Assembly (NCBI GenBank): GCA_903885605.1
Contig: CAISJD010000192.1
Span: 65,063 to 129,062, forward strand
DNA length: 64,000 nt
Direction: 5' to 3'
Source of the DNA: an uncultured Chthonomonas sp.
GTDB lineage: Bacteria > Armatimonadota > Chthonomonadetes > Chthonomonadales > CAJBBX01
The notes below the pieces were generated by a model, which was not told the origin of the DNA, searched no databases, and saw nothing but the letters and a program-made list of their open reading frames with translations. Shown here one piece after another: positions 1 to 7,971 of this stretch. The position numbers and the translations under genes were made by a program. Position 1 is the stretch's first letter. Each line of letters starts with the position of its first letter.

Positions 1-1985
1 GAGCTGGGCGAGAGCTTCAGGTTCAGGCAGAACCCGCTGGTCGCCAGCCGTTGGGGCAGGTGGGCGGCGGAACGGAGCAGTGCTGTGGGACCCCCTCGGT
101 CGCGGCCCGGCGCGGCGCCGCAGGAGTCGGCCACGGTCTCGCCGGCGCGTCGGCCGTCGGCCCCGGCGGCCAGGTGCTTGCCGTAGCCCGGCGCGCGGGT
201 GAAGGTGCAGAGCCCGCCGGAGTAGCGGCCGCCGCGCCACGTGGTCAGCGTGTTGAGGCAGTCGAAGTACCAGCGCACCACCTCGGAGGCGAGCGCGTCC
301 ACCTCCGGTAGGTCGTTGCCGAAGCGCGGCGCGCAGGTGCGGATGCGCTGCAGCAGGGGCTCGTCGCCGGCCCAGTCGCGGTCCAACGCCTCGACGAGGC
401 CCGAGAGCGAAAGGGCGCGCTCCATGAAGACCAGCCTCTGGATGGCCGCCAGCGCGTCGGCCGTGTTGGCCACGCCCTCGGTCAGGAACTGGCCATGGTT
501 ATAGAGCGCCCCGCCCCGCTTCATGTCCTGCCCGCGGCCGACGCAGTCCGCCAGGAAGAGGGAGCGGTAGAGGTGCGGCGCGCTCGCGGCAATCACCTCC
601 TGGAAGAGGTTCGCCCGCCGGGTGAGGAGGCGCGTGGCGTGCTCGATCTGGAGGCGCAGCTGCTCCTTGAGCTCCCCGAGGCTCGCGATGGAGGCCACGG
701 GAGCCGTCTTCGGTCCGACCTGCCGGCCGCTGACGGGGCTCCGGCCTTCGTGCAGGGCCAGCTCCAGGCACTTGGCGAGGTTCAGCTCGCCGTCTTCAAG
801 GCCCATGTGGCTCATGCCCTGGATATCGACTTGCATGCAGCCGTTCATGGCGTAGTTGCGGGCGTGCTCCAGAGGGATGCCCAGGTCGGTGAGGGCGGGG
901 ACGAGCGTGTCGTCGTTGTACAGGGCGGGCATGCCGGCGCCCAGCGCGATCACCTCGGTACAGCGCCGCCGCAGGGCCGGATCGGAGCCGGAGAAGAGCC
1001 TCACGCTCAGGTTCGGAGCCTCGCGGCAGTGCTTCGCCTGCAGGTCGAGGAAGGCGAACGAGAGGGCATTGGCGGCGTCGCGGCCGTCGGCTGTCTGGCC
1101 GCCCAGGCAGACGTTCCAGCTTCGGCACGCCACGAACCTGCCCCAGAGCGCATCCAGCACCGGCATGGCCGAGGCGGCGCGCTGGGCGTCGTCCTTGCCG
1201 CGCTCGGCGGCGAGGAACGGATAGAGGAACTGGTCGATGCGGCCGGGCGAATCGGTCTCGTCCAGCACGTGGAGCATCCAGAGGAGCTGCACGGCCTCGC
1301 GAATGTCCCGCGCGCCGAGCCGCGAGACGTGGCGGCAGGTGCGGGCGACCTCGGCGTAGTGGCGGACGTCATCGGGGTGGTCGGCTTCCGCGGCCAGGGC
1401 CTCGGCGCGGTCGGCGTGGGCGGCGATGAAGTCGCCGATGCCCCGGGCCACGTGCAGGGCGCCGCGCCGCCAGTCCATCTCGGCGTCGTCGGCCCCGCCG
1501 GACCGTGCGGCCTCCTCGGCGGCCTCCAGACGCGCCACGAGGGCGCCGATGCCGTTGCGTAGCGGCTCCTCATAGCCCAGGATCGCGTGTCCGCCCCAGC
1601 CTCCGCCCCAGCCGAAGGAGGGCTCATCCATGGCCTCCCGCTCTTCCGGCGTGAAGCGCTCTCGGATCGCCTCGGCAAAGCGCGCGCTCGTGGTGCGGGG
1701 CGTCCAGAGGGCGATGGCGGCGCGGGCCTCGTCCATCTCGGCGCCCGAGAGGTCGGCCGGTAGCTCGCCCTCGCAGGTGAGCCCGCCGACGCCCATGCGG
1801 ACGATGGATCTCGAGCCGGGCATGCCCGCCAGGAGGCAATCGCGCACGACCACGGGCGCTCGGGCCCGCCACTCCTCGGCCCAAGCCCAGCCAAGGGCCT
1901 CGTCGTGCCGCATGCCCTGAGCCTCGGCCCACGCGTGGGCGCGGGTGAAGGAGAAGACGGCATCGGTCGCGTTCGCCGGCGGCAT
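1..1985 (-). CDS. Glycyl radical enzyme (PFL-like), C-terminus beyond left edge
   Basis: This gene is absent from the ORF track because its stop lies outside the window. Reading the minus strand from the ATG at 1985 (GGAGG 8 nt upstream) gives 661 open codons to the edge. Motifs fit the pyruvate formate-lyase/glycerol dehydratase superfamily: NYAMNGCMQVDIQG with the thiyl-radical cysteine at about residue 383, FGNDLPEVDALA near residue 560, and ADGRRAGETVADS near residue 605. Family members are about 800 residues, so about 130 residues including the radical glycine are missing. The cysteine is followed by Met-Gln, not the Val-Glu of the eliminases (glycerol dehydratase, choline lyase), so the substrate cannot be assigned. 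The activating radical-SAM enzyme is not in the window. The neighbouring acetyltransferase is divergent. A TAGAAT hexamer at 2028-2033 (minus strand) could be its -10 box. Confidence 0.88.
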   Translation of the reverse strand, partial: MPPANATDAVFSFTRAHAWAEAQGMRHDEALGWAWAEEWRARAPVVVRDCLLAGMPGSRSIVRMGVGGLTCEGELPADLSGAEMDEARAAIALWTPRTTSARFAEAIRERFTPEEREAMDEPSFGWGGGWGGHAILGYEEPLRNGIGALVARLEAAEEAARSGGADDAEMDWRRGALHVARGIGDFIAAHADRAEALAAEADHPDDVRHYAEVARTCRHVSRLGARDIREAVQLLWMLHVLDETDSPGRIDQFLYPFLAAERGKDDAQRAASAMPVLDALWGRFVACRSWNVCLGGQTADGRDAANALSFAFLDLQAKHCREAPNLSVRLFSGSDPALRRRCTEVIALGAGMPALYNDDTLVPALTDLGIPLEHARNYAMNGCMQVDIQGMSHMGLEDGELNLAKCLELALHEGRSPVSGRQVGPKTAPVASIASLGELKEQLRLQIEHATRLLTRRANLFQEVIAASAPHLYRSLFLADCVGRGQDMKRGGALYNHGQFLTEGVANTADALAAIQRLVFMERALSLSGLVEALDRDWAGDEPLLQRIRTCAPRFGNDLPEVDALASEVVRWYFDCLNTLTTWRGGRYSGGLCTFTRAPGYGKHLAAGADGRRAGETVADSCGAAPGRDRGGPTALLRSAAHLPQRLATSGFCLNLKLSPS

Positions 1986-2216
1986 GGGCGGCCTCCACGG
2001 TACGGCGCCTCGCGGGCGCTCACAGCCATTCTACCTGCGGCAGTGGGTGCCTCCACCCGCCGGGCTGCCGCTCGCGCGGCAACGCCCAGGTAGTCGACCA
2101 GACCCTCGGCCTGGCGGCCCGGTGAGCCCCTGCACCGAACCTGCCCGCGCCCGCCTTCCCGAGCAGGTATCATCCACCGCACCGCTGCGCGGGCAGGGCC
2201 CAGGGAGGGACGAGGC

Positions 2217-3443
2217 ATGACCATTCGACCGCTGGATATGGAGCGCGACCGTATCGCGGCCAGGCGCATCTGGCAGGAGGTGGGCTGGATATCGGCCGCA
2301 CAGGCCGAGAAGATCGACCCGTACATCGCCGCAGGCAACGCCTGGGTGGCCGAGGTAGGCGGCGAGGCCGAGTGCCTGGTCTGCACTGCGCCCGGCACGA
2401 TGCGCTACCTCCGGCGGGATCTGCCCGCGTCGTTCGTCACCGGCGTCACCGTGAGCCGCGTGGCGCGCAAGCAGGGGCTCGCCCGCCGCGTGCTGGCGCG
2501 GGCGCTGCAGCAGGATGCCGAGCAGGGCGCCGCCGTCTCGCTCCTCGGTATGTTCGAACAGGGCTTCTACAACCGGCTGGGCTACGGCACCGGTTCCTAC
2601 GTGCACTCGGTAGCGCTGGATGGCTCCATGCTTGACGCCGGCGCAGCCTTTCGCACACCGGTGCGCCTGTCATCGGCCGACGCCGAGCGTATGCATGCCC
2701 TGCGCGTGCGCCGCCACCGTGGCCATGGTGGCTGTAGCCTGACGCCGGCAGCCGTCACGACCGGCGAACTCAACGGCGAGGATAACGGCTTCGGCCTGGG
2801 CTACACGCGCGACGGCTCCGCTGAGCTGACGCACTTCGTCTGGTGTACCGCCAAGGACGCCGAGTCAGGGCCCTACCGCTGCCTCGTGTGCTTTGAGGAG
2901 CCGGCGCAACTGAAGGAGCTACTGGCGCTGCTGGGGTCGCTGGGCGACCAGGTCCGTGTCTTTAAGCTCGCGGAGCCGCCCGGCGTCCAGCTCACCGACC
3001 TGGTCCGCAAGCCCATCCGCACGCACCATGTCACGCGGAAGGGTGACTATGAGACCGGCATCCGCGCCTCTGCCTACTGGCAGGCCCGCATCCTGGACCT
3101 GCCTCGGTGCGTGGCCGCCATGGGGCCCTCCGGACCCGGCTTCCAGTTCAACCTGGAGCTCACCGACCCGGCTGACGCCTATCTCGAGCCCGAATGCGGT
3201 TGGCCGGGGCTGCGCGGCGACTACCGCATTACGCTGGGCCCCGAGTGCGCGTGCGAACCGGGACCCGACGCCGGGCTTCCCACGCTCAGGGCGAGCGTCG
3301 GCGCCTTCACCCGGCTCTGGCTCGGCGTCCGGCCCGCCTCGGGCCTCGCAGTGACGGACGACCTCAGCGGCCCTCCGGCGCTGATCGACCTGCTGGACGA
3401 CGCCCTACGCCTGCCGCCGCCCTCGCCGGACTGGGACTTCTAG
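2217..3443 (+). CDS. GNAT N-acetyltransferase, Eis-like two-domain type
   Basis: A 408-residue protein. The first 140 residues are a GNAT fold with the acetyl-CoA loop region VTVSRVARKQGLARRVL and the motif EQGFYNRLGYG, typical of the Eis / enhanced-intracellular-survival-like branch. The rest (about 150-405) resembles the second GNAT plus sterol-carrier-like half of that family, and the full length agrees with it. It probably transfers acetyl from acetyl-CoA to an amine in the cytoplasm; the acceptor is unknown. GGGAGG lies 7 nt before the ATG. It is divergent from the glycyl radical enzyme (231 bp between starts) and convergent with the ferredoxin, with a strong hairpin between them. Confidence 0.85.
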   Translation: MTIRPLDMERDRIAARRIWQEVGWISAAQAEKIDPYIAAGNAWVAEVGGEAECLVCTAPGTMRYLRRDLPASFVTGVTVSRVARKQGLARRVLARALQQDAEQGAAVSLLGMFEQGFYNRLGYGTGSYVHSVALDGSMLDAGAAFRTPVRLSSADAERMHALRVRRHRGHGGCSLTPAAVTTGELNGEDNGFGLGYTRDGSAELTHFVWCTAKDAESGPYRCLVCFEEPAQLKELLALLGSLGDQVRVFKLAEPPGVQLTDLVRKPIRTHHVTRKGDYETGIRASAYWQARILDLPRCVAAMGPSGPGFQFNLELTDPADAYLEPECGWPGLRGDYRITLGPECACEPGPDAGLPTLRASVGAFTRLWLGVRPASGLAVTDDLSGPPALIDLLDDALRLPPPSPDWDF

Positions 3444-3470
3444 CCGGCCAGGACGCACCAGACATGCAGA

Positions 3471-3497
3471 GGGCCCCGGCAGCGGTCGCCGGGGCCC
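3471..3497. terminator. Bidirectional hairpin between acetyltransferase and ferredoxin genes
   Basis: A perfect 10-bp stem, GGGCCCCGGC / GCCGGGGCCC, with a 7-nt loop lies between the convergent stops at 3443 and 3518. There is no clear U tract on either side, as is common in very GC-rich genomes. Its position suggests a two-way transcription end. Confidence 0.6.
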
Positions 3498-3517
3498 CAG
3501 TGCGGACGGCCTTGCCC

Positions 3518-3775
3518 TTACTGCGCGTGGAAGGCGCTGTTGATCTGCTCGAAGTGCGCCTTGTCGGCGGGCAGGTCGACGTCGGCGTAGATGGCAGCGG
3601 TCGGGCAGACCGGCTCGCAGTTGCCGCAGTCGATGCACGTGTCGGGATTGATGAACATCTGGTTGTAGGTGTTGCCGTCAGCATCGGTGAAGACGCCCTC
3701 GACGATGCTGTCGGTCGCACACACCTGGATGCACTCGCCGTCCTTGGTGCAGCCGTCCGTAATCACGTAAGCCAT
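3518..3775 (-). CDS. 2x[4Fe-4S] ferredoxin
   Basis: An 85-residue low-potential electron carrier, cytoplasmic. Two cysteine clusters are visible: GCTKDGECIQVC followed by a later lone C-type spacing in the first half, and CIDCGNCEPVCP in the second half, with the acidic insert expected of Alvin/FdI-type short ferredoxins. I chose ATG 3775 because AGGTGG lies 8 nt upstream; the track's start at 3787 is a GTG that overlaps this ribosome binding site. It lies 108 bp downstream of rex on the same strand. Possible partners include the radical-SAM activase of the neighbouring glycyl radical enzyme, but nothing in the sequence proves that link. Confidence 0.9.
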   Translation of the reverse strand: MAYVITDGCTKDGECIQVCATDSIVEGVFTDADGNTYNQMFINPDTCIDCGNCEPVCPTAAIYADVDLPADKAHFEQINSAFHAQ

Positions 3776-3826
3776 TCTGTAGTCCACCTTTCTGGGTCAG
3801 GCATTTGGTTTGTTTGGCGCCTCAAC

Positions 3827-3848
3827 GGGAGAGCCGATGGGCCCTCCC
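3827..3848 (-). terminator. Hairpin between rex and ferredoxin
   Basis: On the minus strand GGGAGGGCC-CATC-GGCTCTCCC forms a 9-bp stem (one G-U pair) with a 4-nt loop. It sits after the rex stop (3884) and before the ferredoxin start (3775). It may end or attenuate rex transcription before the ferredoxin gene. There is no U tract, so it could instead be an RNA-stability element. Confidence 0.45.
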
Positions 3849-3883
3849 GAGGCTGGTTGTGAAATCTGCCGCCGAACCGGCCG

Positions 3884-4525
3884 CTAGTCCTGCGGGCCGC
3901 GGGCCTGGTCCGAGTTGCGCTTGGCGATGCGGAACGAGAGGGCCATGAGCCCCTGCTCGAGCCGCTGGTTCTCCACGATGATGCCGGCCGGGACATCCAG
4001 GTCGATGAGCGCGAAGTTCCAGAAGGCTCGGACGCCGGCATTCACCAACCGGTCCGCCACGGCCTGGGCTTTGTCGGCAGGCAGGGCGAGGCACGCGGAT
4101 TCGATGCCCTGCTCCTGGATGAAGCGCTCCATGGTCGCGGCGTCCCGCACCGGAATGCCCGCCACGGCGGTACCGATAACCGCCGGGTCGGCGTCGAACA
4201 AGGCCACCAGGTCGAAGCCCGCATGGCTCCAGATATCGCTGAGCACCAGGGCCCGCCCCAGGTTGCCGATGCCCACCAGCGCCACAGGCTTGGCGGAGAG
4301 GATATCGAGCATGGAGCTGATCAGGATTTCGAGGTCCGCAATACGGTAGCCCTGGCGCGGCTTGCCGAGGATGCGCAGGGCCGACAGGTCCTGTCGCACA
4401 CGTGAGCCGGTGACGCCTTCTCGCACGGCCAGCTCGTCGCTGGTCACCGTGGCGCGGCCCTCGCTCTTCAGCTTCGTGAGCAGGAGCAGGTAGTTCATGT
4501 ACCGCTGAAGCGTCTCTCGATGCAT
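3884..4525 (-). CDS. rex: Redox-sensing transcriptional repressor Rex
   Basis: A 213-residue protein with the full Rex layout: an N-terminal winged helix (about 1-80, with GVTGSRVRQDLSAL for DNA contact) and a Rossmann NAD(H) domain (about 85-205) with VGIGNLGRAL matching GxGxxGxA. Rex senses the NADH/NAD+ ratio and represses fermentative and respiratory genes when NADH is low. AAGGAG lies 7 nt before the ATG. Co-location with a ferredoxin and a glycyl radical enzyme fits anaerobic or micro-oxic metabolism. I did not find a complete TTGTGAA-N-TTCACAA Rex operator in the flanks, only a half site near 3857. Confidence 0.95.
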   Translation of the reverse strand: MHRETLQRYMNYLLLLTKLKSEGRATVTSDELAVREGVTGSRVRQDLSALRILGKPRQGYRIADLEILISSMLDILSAKPVALVGIGNLGRALVLSDIWSHAGFDLVALFDADPAVIGTAVAGIPVRDAATMERFIQEQGIESACLALPADKAQAVADRLVNAGVRAFWNFALIDLDVPAGIIVENQRLEQGLMALSFRIAKRNSDQARGPQD

Positions 4526-4569
4526 CGTTGTCTCCTTCGGTTGGGCCCCGTCGTAGCCGCGACGCTGCT

Positions 4570-4575
4570 ATTATA
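4570..4575 (-). promoter_or_regulatory. TATAAT -10 box, probable rex promoter
   Basis: On the minus strand a consensus TATAAT lies 45 nt before the rex start, in an AT-rich island rare in this DNA. No good TTGACA is found 16-18 nt upstream, so the -35 is weak or an activator is needed. Confidence 0.5.
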
Positions 4576-4735
4576 GTAGATGAGCCGCCGGTCTCGGTAC
4601 CCGGTTATCGATTCTACGTGCTTCAGCGGCCGGCCGTGCCCCGGATCTGGCTATAGGTCGGCCTTGGGAGGCCCTCAGGGCGCGCCGAGCGCCCCGTCGG
4701 CGCGGCGCGGTCCGGCCGCCGGCCAGGAGGTCGCC

Positions 4736-7700
4736 ATGCGCTCGTCGTTTGGGTTGCCCTGCAGCTTTGCCGCCTGTTGCGCCCTCTGGCCCGGCCTGAC
4801 GCTCGCGGCCCCGGCTCCGTCGGCGCCCGCTCGGCCCGGCGCCCGCCCGTCCGTGGCCTCGCTCATGCCCTCGGGCCGCGACTACGTGCTGCAGTACTGG
4901 CACGACGGCTGGCGCGGCCGCTCCGCCGACGGCCGCAAGCTCCGCGTGGTGCAGACCGGCCGGTACGCCATGGCCCTCGACACCGAGCGCATCGCCATCC
5001 CGCACCTGGGTCCCGTGCACGCCCCCGCGCCCTACGCCCGAGCGGGATCTGACGGGCTCCCCGGCCTCGGAAAGCTGCCCCCGGCCGCCCTCACGCTGAC
5101 GCTGGAGGTGGACGGCCGCACGTACCGCTGCACCGGCGCCGAGCCGCCCAGCCTGCACGGCGGCCCGCGCATCGTGGAGGCCGGCCGCTGGCTGCAGCGC
5201 TCCGACGTGACGGGTCTCATCTTTAAGGACGACAGCGGCGCCCGTCTGCCCGTGGAGGCGCGGCTGGAGACCATCGCCTGGCCTGATCGCCTGGGCCTGC
5301 TGCTGGAGGCCGCGCCCGCACTGGGCGACCTGATCGCCGGGCCCGGCTTCGGCCGCGTGGGCGGCGGCTGGATCTTCGACGGCTCCGGCGCCATCGTCGA
5401 TGCGGCCGCCCCGGAGCTCGACCCCGCCGCCTTCACGGTGGAGATGTGGGCCTACCTCCCCGACGCGCCGGAGGCCACCAACGCCTACCCCTGGCTCTTC
5501 TGCAAGGGCGGCAACGAATGGGTCGACGGCGCGTACGGCCTGGCCGTCATCAACGGCACGCCGACAGCGCGCCTCTGCATCGGCGGCGGGCGCGAGAACG
5601 CCTTCGACCTGGAGGCCCGCTACGAGAACGGCGGACGCCTCACCATGCAGCGCGAGCGATGGACGCACCTGGCCATGACCTATGACGGCCGCGACCTGCG
5701 CCTCTTCGTCGACGGCCGCCCGGCCGGCTCCATGGCCGTGAACCGCGCCCGCACGCCCCGCGCCGACGGTATCGCCCTGGGCCGCAGGCTGGACAACTCC
5801 GGCGACGGCTACCACTTCCGCGGCGCGCTGGACGAGGTGCGCCTCACCGCCCGGGCCCTCACCGCCGCCGAGGTCGCCCAGCGCTTCGCCGGACCCGAGG
5901 CCGTACCGGCGGATGCGGCGCAGGTGCGTGAGTGGCGCTTCGATCCCGGCGGCCCGGCCATGGAACGGCGTCCCGTGCGCTCGTGGCGCGGCGCCACCCT
6001 GCGCATGGAGCTGCGGACCGGCGGCCGCACGCACGTCGCCCGCCTGGATCCCGGTCCCGGCAAGGAGTGGCGCACCGGCGAGCGGCGGAGCGTCTCCGTG
6101 GCGATCGATCCTGCCACGGGCCTGGCCGCCCCGCCCGACCCGGTGCGCGTCGTCGCCTCCGGCATGGGCGGCAAGCCCGCGCTTGCCGCCGAGGCCGATC
6201 CCGCCAGAGGCTGGGTGCGGGTGAACCTGGACGACGCCGACCGCAGGGGCTCCGGGAACGACCTGCTGGACCGCGCACGGCTCACGCTCACGAACCCCAC
6301 CGACCGGCCGCAGCCCGTTCGCCTGCTGCTGGAGAAGACCGATCGCGGCCTGCAGGCGCCCGGCATGTCGCAGGTCACGGGCATTTCGCCCATGCTCCGC
6401 GACGCCGACGGCAACCCCACGGGCCTCCACGTGCAGCTGAGCAAGAACTGGCACTCCCAGCCCGGCCGCGACCTGGTCTACCAGGGCGCCTGGCTCCACG
6501 CCGCGGCCTTCCTGCGCCTTCCGCCCCGCGCCACCGTGGACCTGGAGGCGACGCTGGCCTATGCGCATTGGGGCGGAGTGCCCGCGGCGTCCCACGCCCA
6601 GCTCTGCCTGATCGGCTGGGGGTCCAACCAGGAGTGGAACCAGTCGGCCATCGGCGCCTGGGGCGAGAGCATCTGCTACGAGCCCGACCAGGCCCAGGCC
6701 GACTGCCTGATCTGCGACGTGCGGCCCGTGCTGGTGGCCTCGCGCTTCGCCGGGAAACCCGTGCGATGGACCTGGACCGGCAATGTGGGCGGCGGCGACC
6801 TGGTCCGCTGGTTCGACCCGAAGGGCCAGCGGCGCTTCCCGGACCGCATGAACTCCGTCGTGCGCCGCGTCGGCCCGAACCTGACCGAGGTGACCTACAC
6901 CGGTGGCTTCGGGCAGGGCGCCATCCGCCACTCCGTCACCGTGAGCCTCCACCGCACCGACGACCTTGTGCGCGGCGTCTATCGCCTCTCCATGCGCGTG
7001 GCGCGGCCGGTGGAGTTCAGCCGCCTCGTCCTCTTCCAGATCGGCGCCGATACCTACAGCTACACGGGCGAGCGGCGCATGGCGACCGGGAACGCGTCGG
7101 GCCTGACCCGCGAGTGGGCCACGCAGTGGGGCGGCAACGCCTACCGCACCCAATCCGAGCCGCTGAAGGGGCCTTCCGCGTGGGTGGCCATGCAGGGCTG
7201 CGCACCGCGCTCCGACGGCGCCGACTGGCTCGCAGAGGCCAACCGGGGCCTGGTGATCCGCTCGTGGAAGGCGCGTCTGGGAGGGAAGCCCGCCGAGCCC
7301 TGGTTCGCCGAGCACGGCATGCGCGTGGGCGGAGCGGATACCTCCACCGCCGACATCCTGCCGCCCCCGGGCGTCACGCGGCTGCTGCCGGGCGACACGG
7401 TGGAGGCCCTCTTCGAGCACGTCGTCGTCCCGCAGCGCGCCGAGGACTACTACGGGCCCAACGCCGCGTTCCGGGCCGCGCTGGAGAAGGATCAGGACAC
7501 CTGGCGAATGATCCACCGTGAAGCCGCGGACAACGCGCTCACCGCGAAGGCCGGCGTCGGCCGGATCGCCTCCGAGTGGCCGCTGAAGGTCGCGGTGAGC
7601 GGCAACCGGGCGCAGTTCAGCGTCACGGGCGGGCTCGGCTACGTGCCGATCACCTTCACGGGGCTCTCCGGCTATCGCGACCCCGTGCTGGAGGTGCGCG

Positions 7701-7870
7701 AGGCGGGCGGCCCATGGAGGCGCGTCGACCAGTCCCTCCACGGCAAGGACTACTGGCAGGCAGACTTCGACGCCGAGGCCCGGACGTGGGAGCTCACCTA
7801 CACGATCCCCCTCGACACGCCCGGCGACGCACCCCTGCCGAGGGAATTCCGCTTCCGCCAGGGCCGGTGA
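4736..7870 (+). CDS. Large secreted protein with LamG (jelly-roll) domain
   Basis: A 1044-residue exported protein. I place the start at ATG 4736 (AGGAGG 5 nt upstream) because MRSSFGLPCSFAACC...LTLAAPAPSA then forms a signal peptide; the track start at 4580 adds non-coding-like residues. Residues about 225-385 are a laminin-G/concanavalin-like fold (FTVEMWAYLPD, ERWTHLAMTYDG, FRGALDEVRLTARALT), a carbohydrate-binding module common in secreted glycan-active proteins. The remaining 650 residues are beta-rich and I do not recognise a catalytic family. The UroD-like gene follows after 101 bp on the same strand, in a spacer with 10-bp repeats. Probable role: extracellular glycan binding or processing. 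Confidence 0.8.
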   Translation: MRSSFGLPCSFAACCALWPGLTLAAPAPSAPARPGARPSVASLMPSGRDYVLQYWHDGWRGRSADGRKLRVVQTGRYAMALDTERIAIPHLGPVHAPAPYARAGSDGLPGLGKLPPAALTLTLEVDGRTYRCTGAEPPSLHGGPRIVEAGRWLQRSDVTGLIFKDDSGARLPVEARLETIAWPDRLGLLLEAAPALGDLIAGPGFGRVGGGWIFDGSGAIVDAAAPELDPAAFTVEMWAYLPDAPEATNAYPWLFCKGGNEWVDGAYGLAVINGTPTARLCIGGGRENAFDLEARYENGGRLTMQRERWTHLAMTYDGRDLRLFVDGRPAGSMAVNRARTPRADGIALGRRLDNSGDGYHFRGALDEVRLTARALTAAEVAQRFAGPEAVPADAAQVREWRFDPGGPAMERRPVRSWRGATLRMELRTGGRTHVARLDPGPGKEWRTGERRSVSVAIDPATGLAAPPDPVRVVASGMGGKPALAAEADPARGWVRVNLDDADRRGSGNDLLDRARLTLTNPTDRPQPVRLLLEKTDRGLQAPGMSQVTGISPMLRDADGNPTGLHVQLSKNWHSQPGRDLVYQGAWLHAAAFLRLPPRATVDLEATLAYAHWGGVPAASHAQLCLIGWGSNQEWNQSAIGAWGESICYEPDQAQADCLICDVRPVLVASRFAGKPVRWTWTGNVGGGDLVRWFDPKGQRRFPDRMNSVVRRVGPNLTEVTYTGGFGQGAIRHSVTVSLHRTDDLVRGVYRLSMRVARPVEFSRLVLFQIGADTYSYTGERRMATGNASGLTREWATQWGGNAYRTQSEPLKGPSAWVAMQGCAPRSDGADWLAEANRGLVIRSWKARLGGKPAEPWFAEHGMRVGGADTSTADILPPPGVTRLLPGDTVEALFEHVVVPQRAEDYYGPNAAFRAALEKDQDTWRMIHREAADNALTAKAGVGRIASEWPLKVAVSGNRAQFSVTGGLGYVPITFTGLSGYRDPVLEVREAGGPWRRVDQSLHGKDYWQADFDAEARTWELTYTIPLDTPGDAPLPREFRFRQGR

Positions 7871-7881
7871 CCCTCCATCCC

Positions 7882-7910
7882 GTCCGTGGAGGTCCGTGCT
7901 GGTCCGCGCC
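7882..7910 (+). repeat. 10-bp periodic GTCCGTG repeat, copy 1
   Basis: Three heptamers, GTCCGTG, GTCCGTG and GTCCGCG, start at 7882, 7892 and 7902, exactly 10 bp apart, in the spacer between the LamG and UroD-like genes. The same repeat occurs in four copies at 49317-49353, also between genes. Confidence 0.75.
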
Positions 7911-7971
7911 GGCAGGGAAAACGCCCGCCCGCGCCGAATTAGCGCGCATCGCCCATCGGCAAGGAGCCGCC

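Noticed and set aside
495-1562. 355-aa plus-strand ORF
   Set aside because: Shadow of the glycyl radical enzyme on the minus strand; no family motifs and composition typical of an antisense frame in high-GC DNA.
1007-2398. 463-aa minus-strand ORF
   Set aside because: Other frame of the same strand as the glycyl radical enzyme; Arg/Pro/Ser-rich without motifs and crosses into the divergent acetyltransferase.
3857-3865. TTGTGAAAT Rex operator
   Set aside because: Only a half site; no inverted TTCACAA partner within the expected spacing.
4571-7741. 1056-aa minus-strand ORF
   Set aside because: Antisense shadow of the LamG protein; Gly/Ala/Arg/His-rich with no domain.
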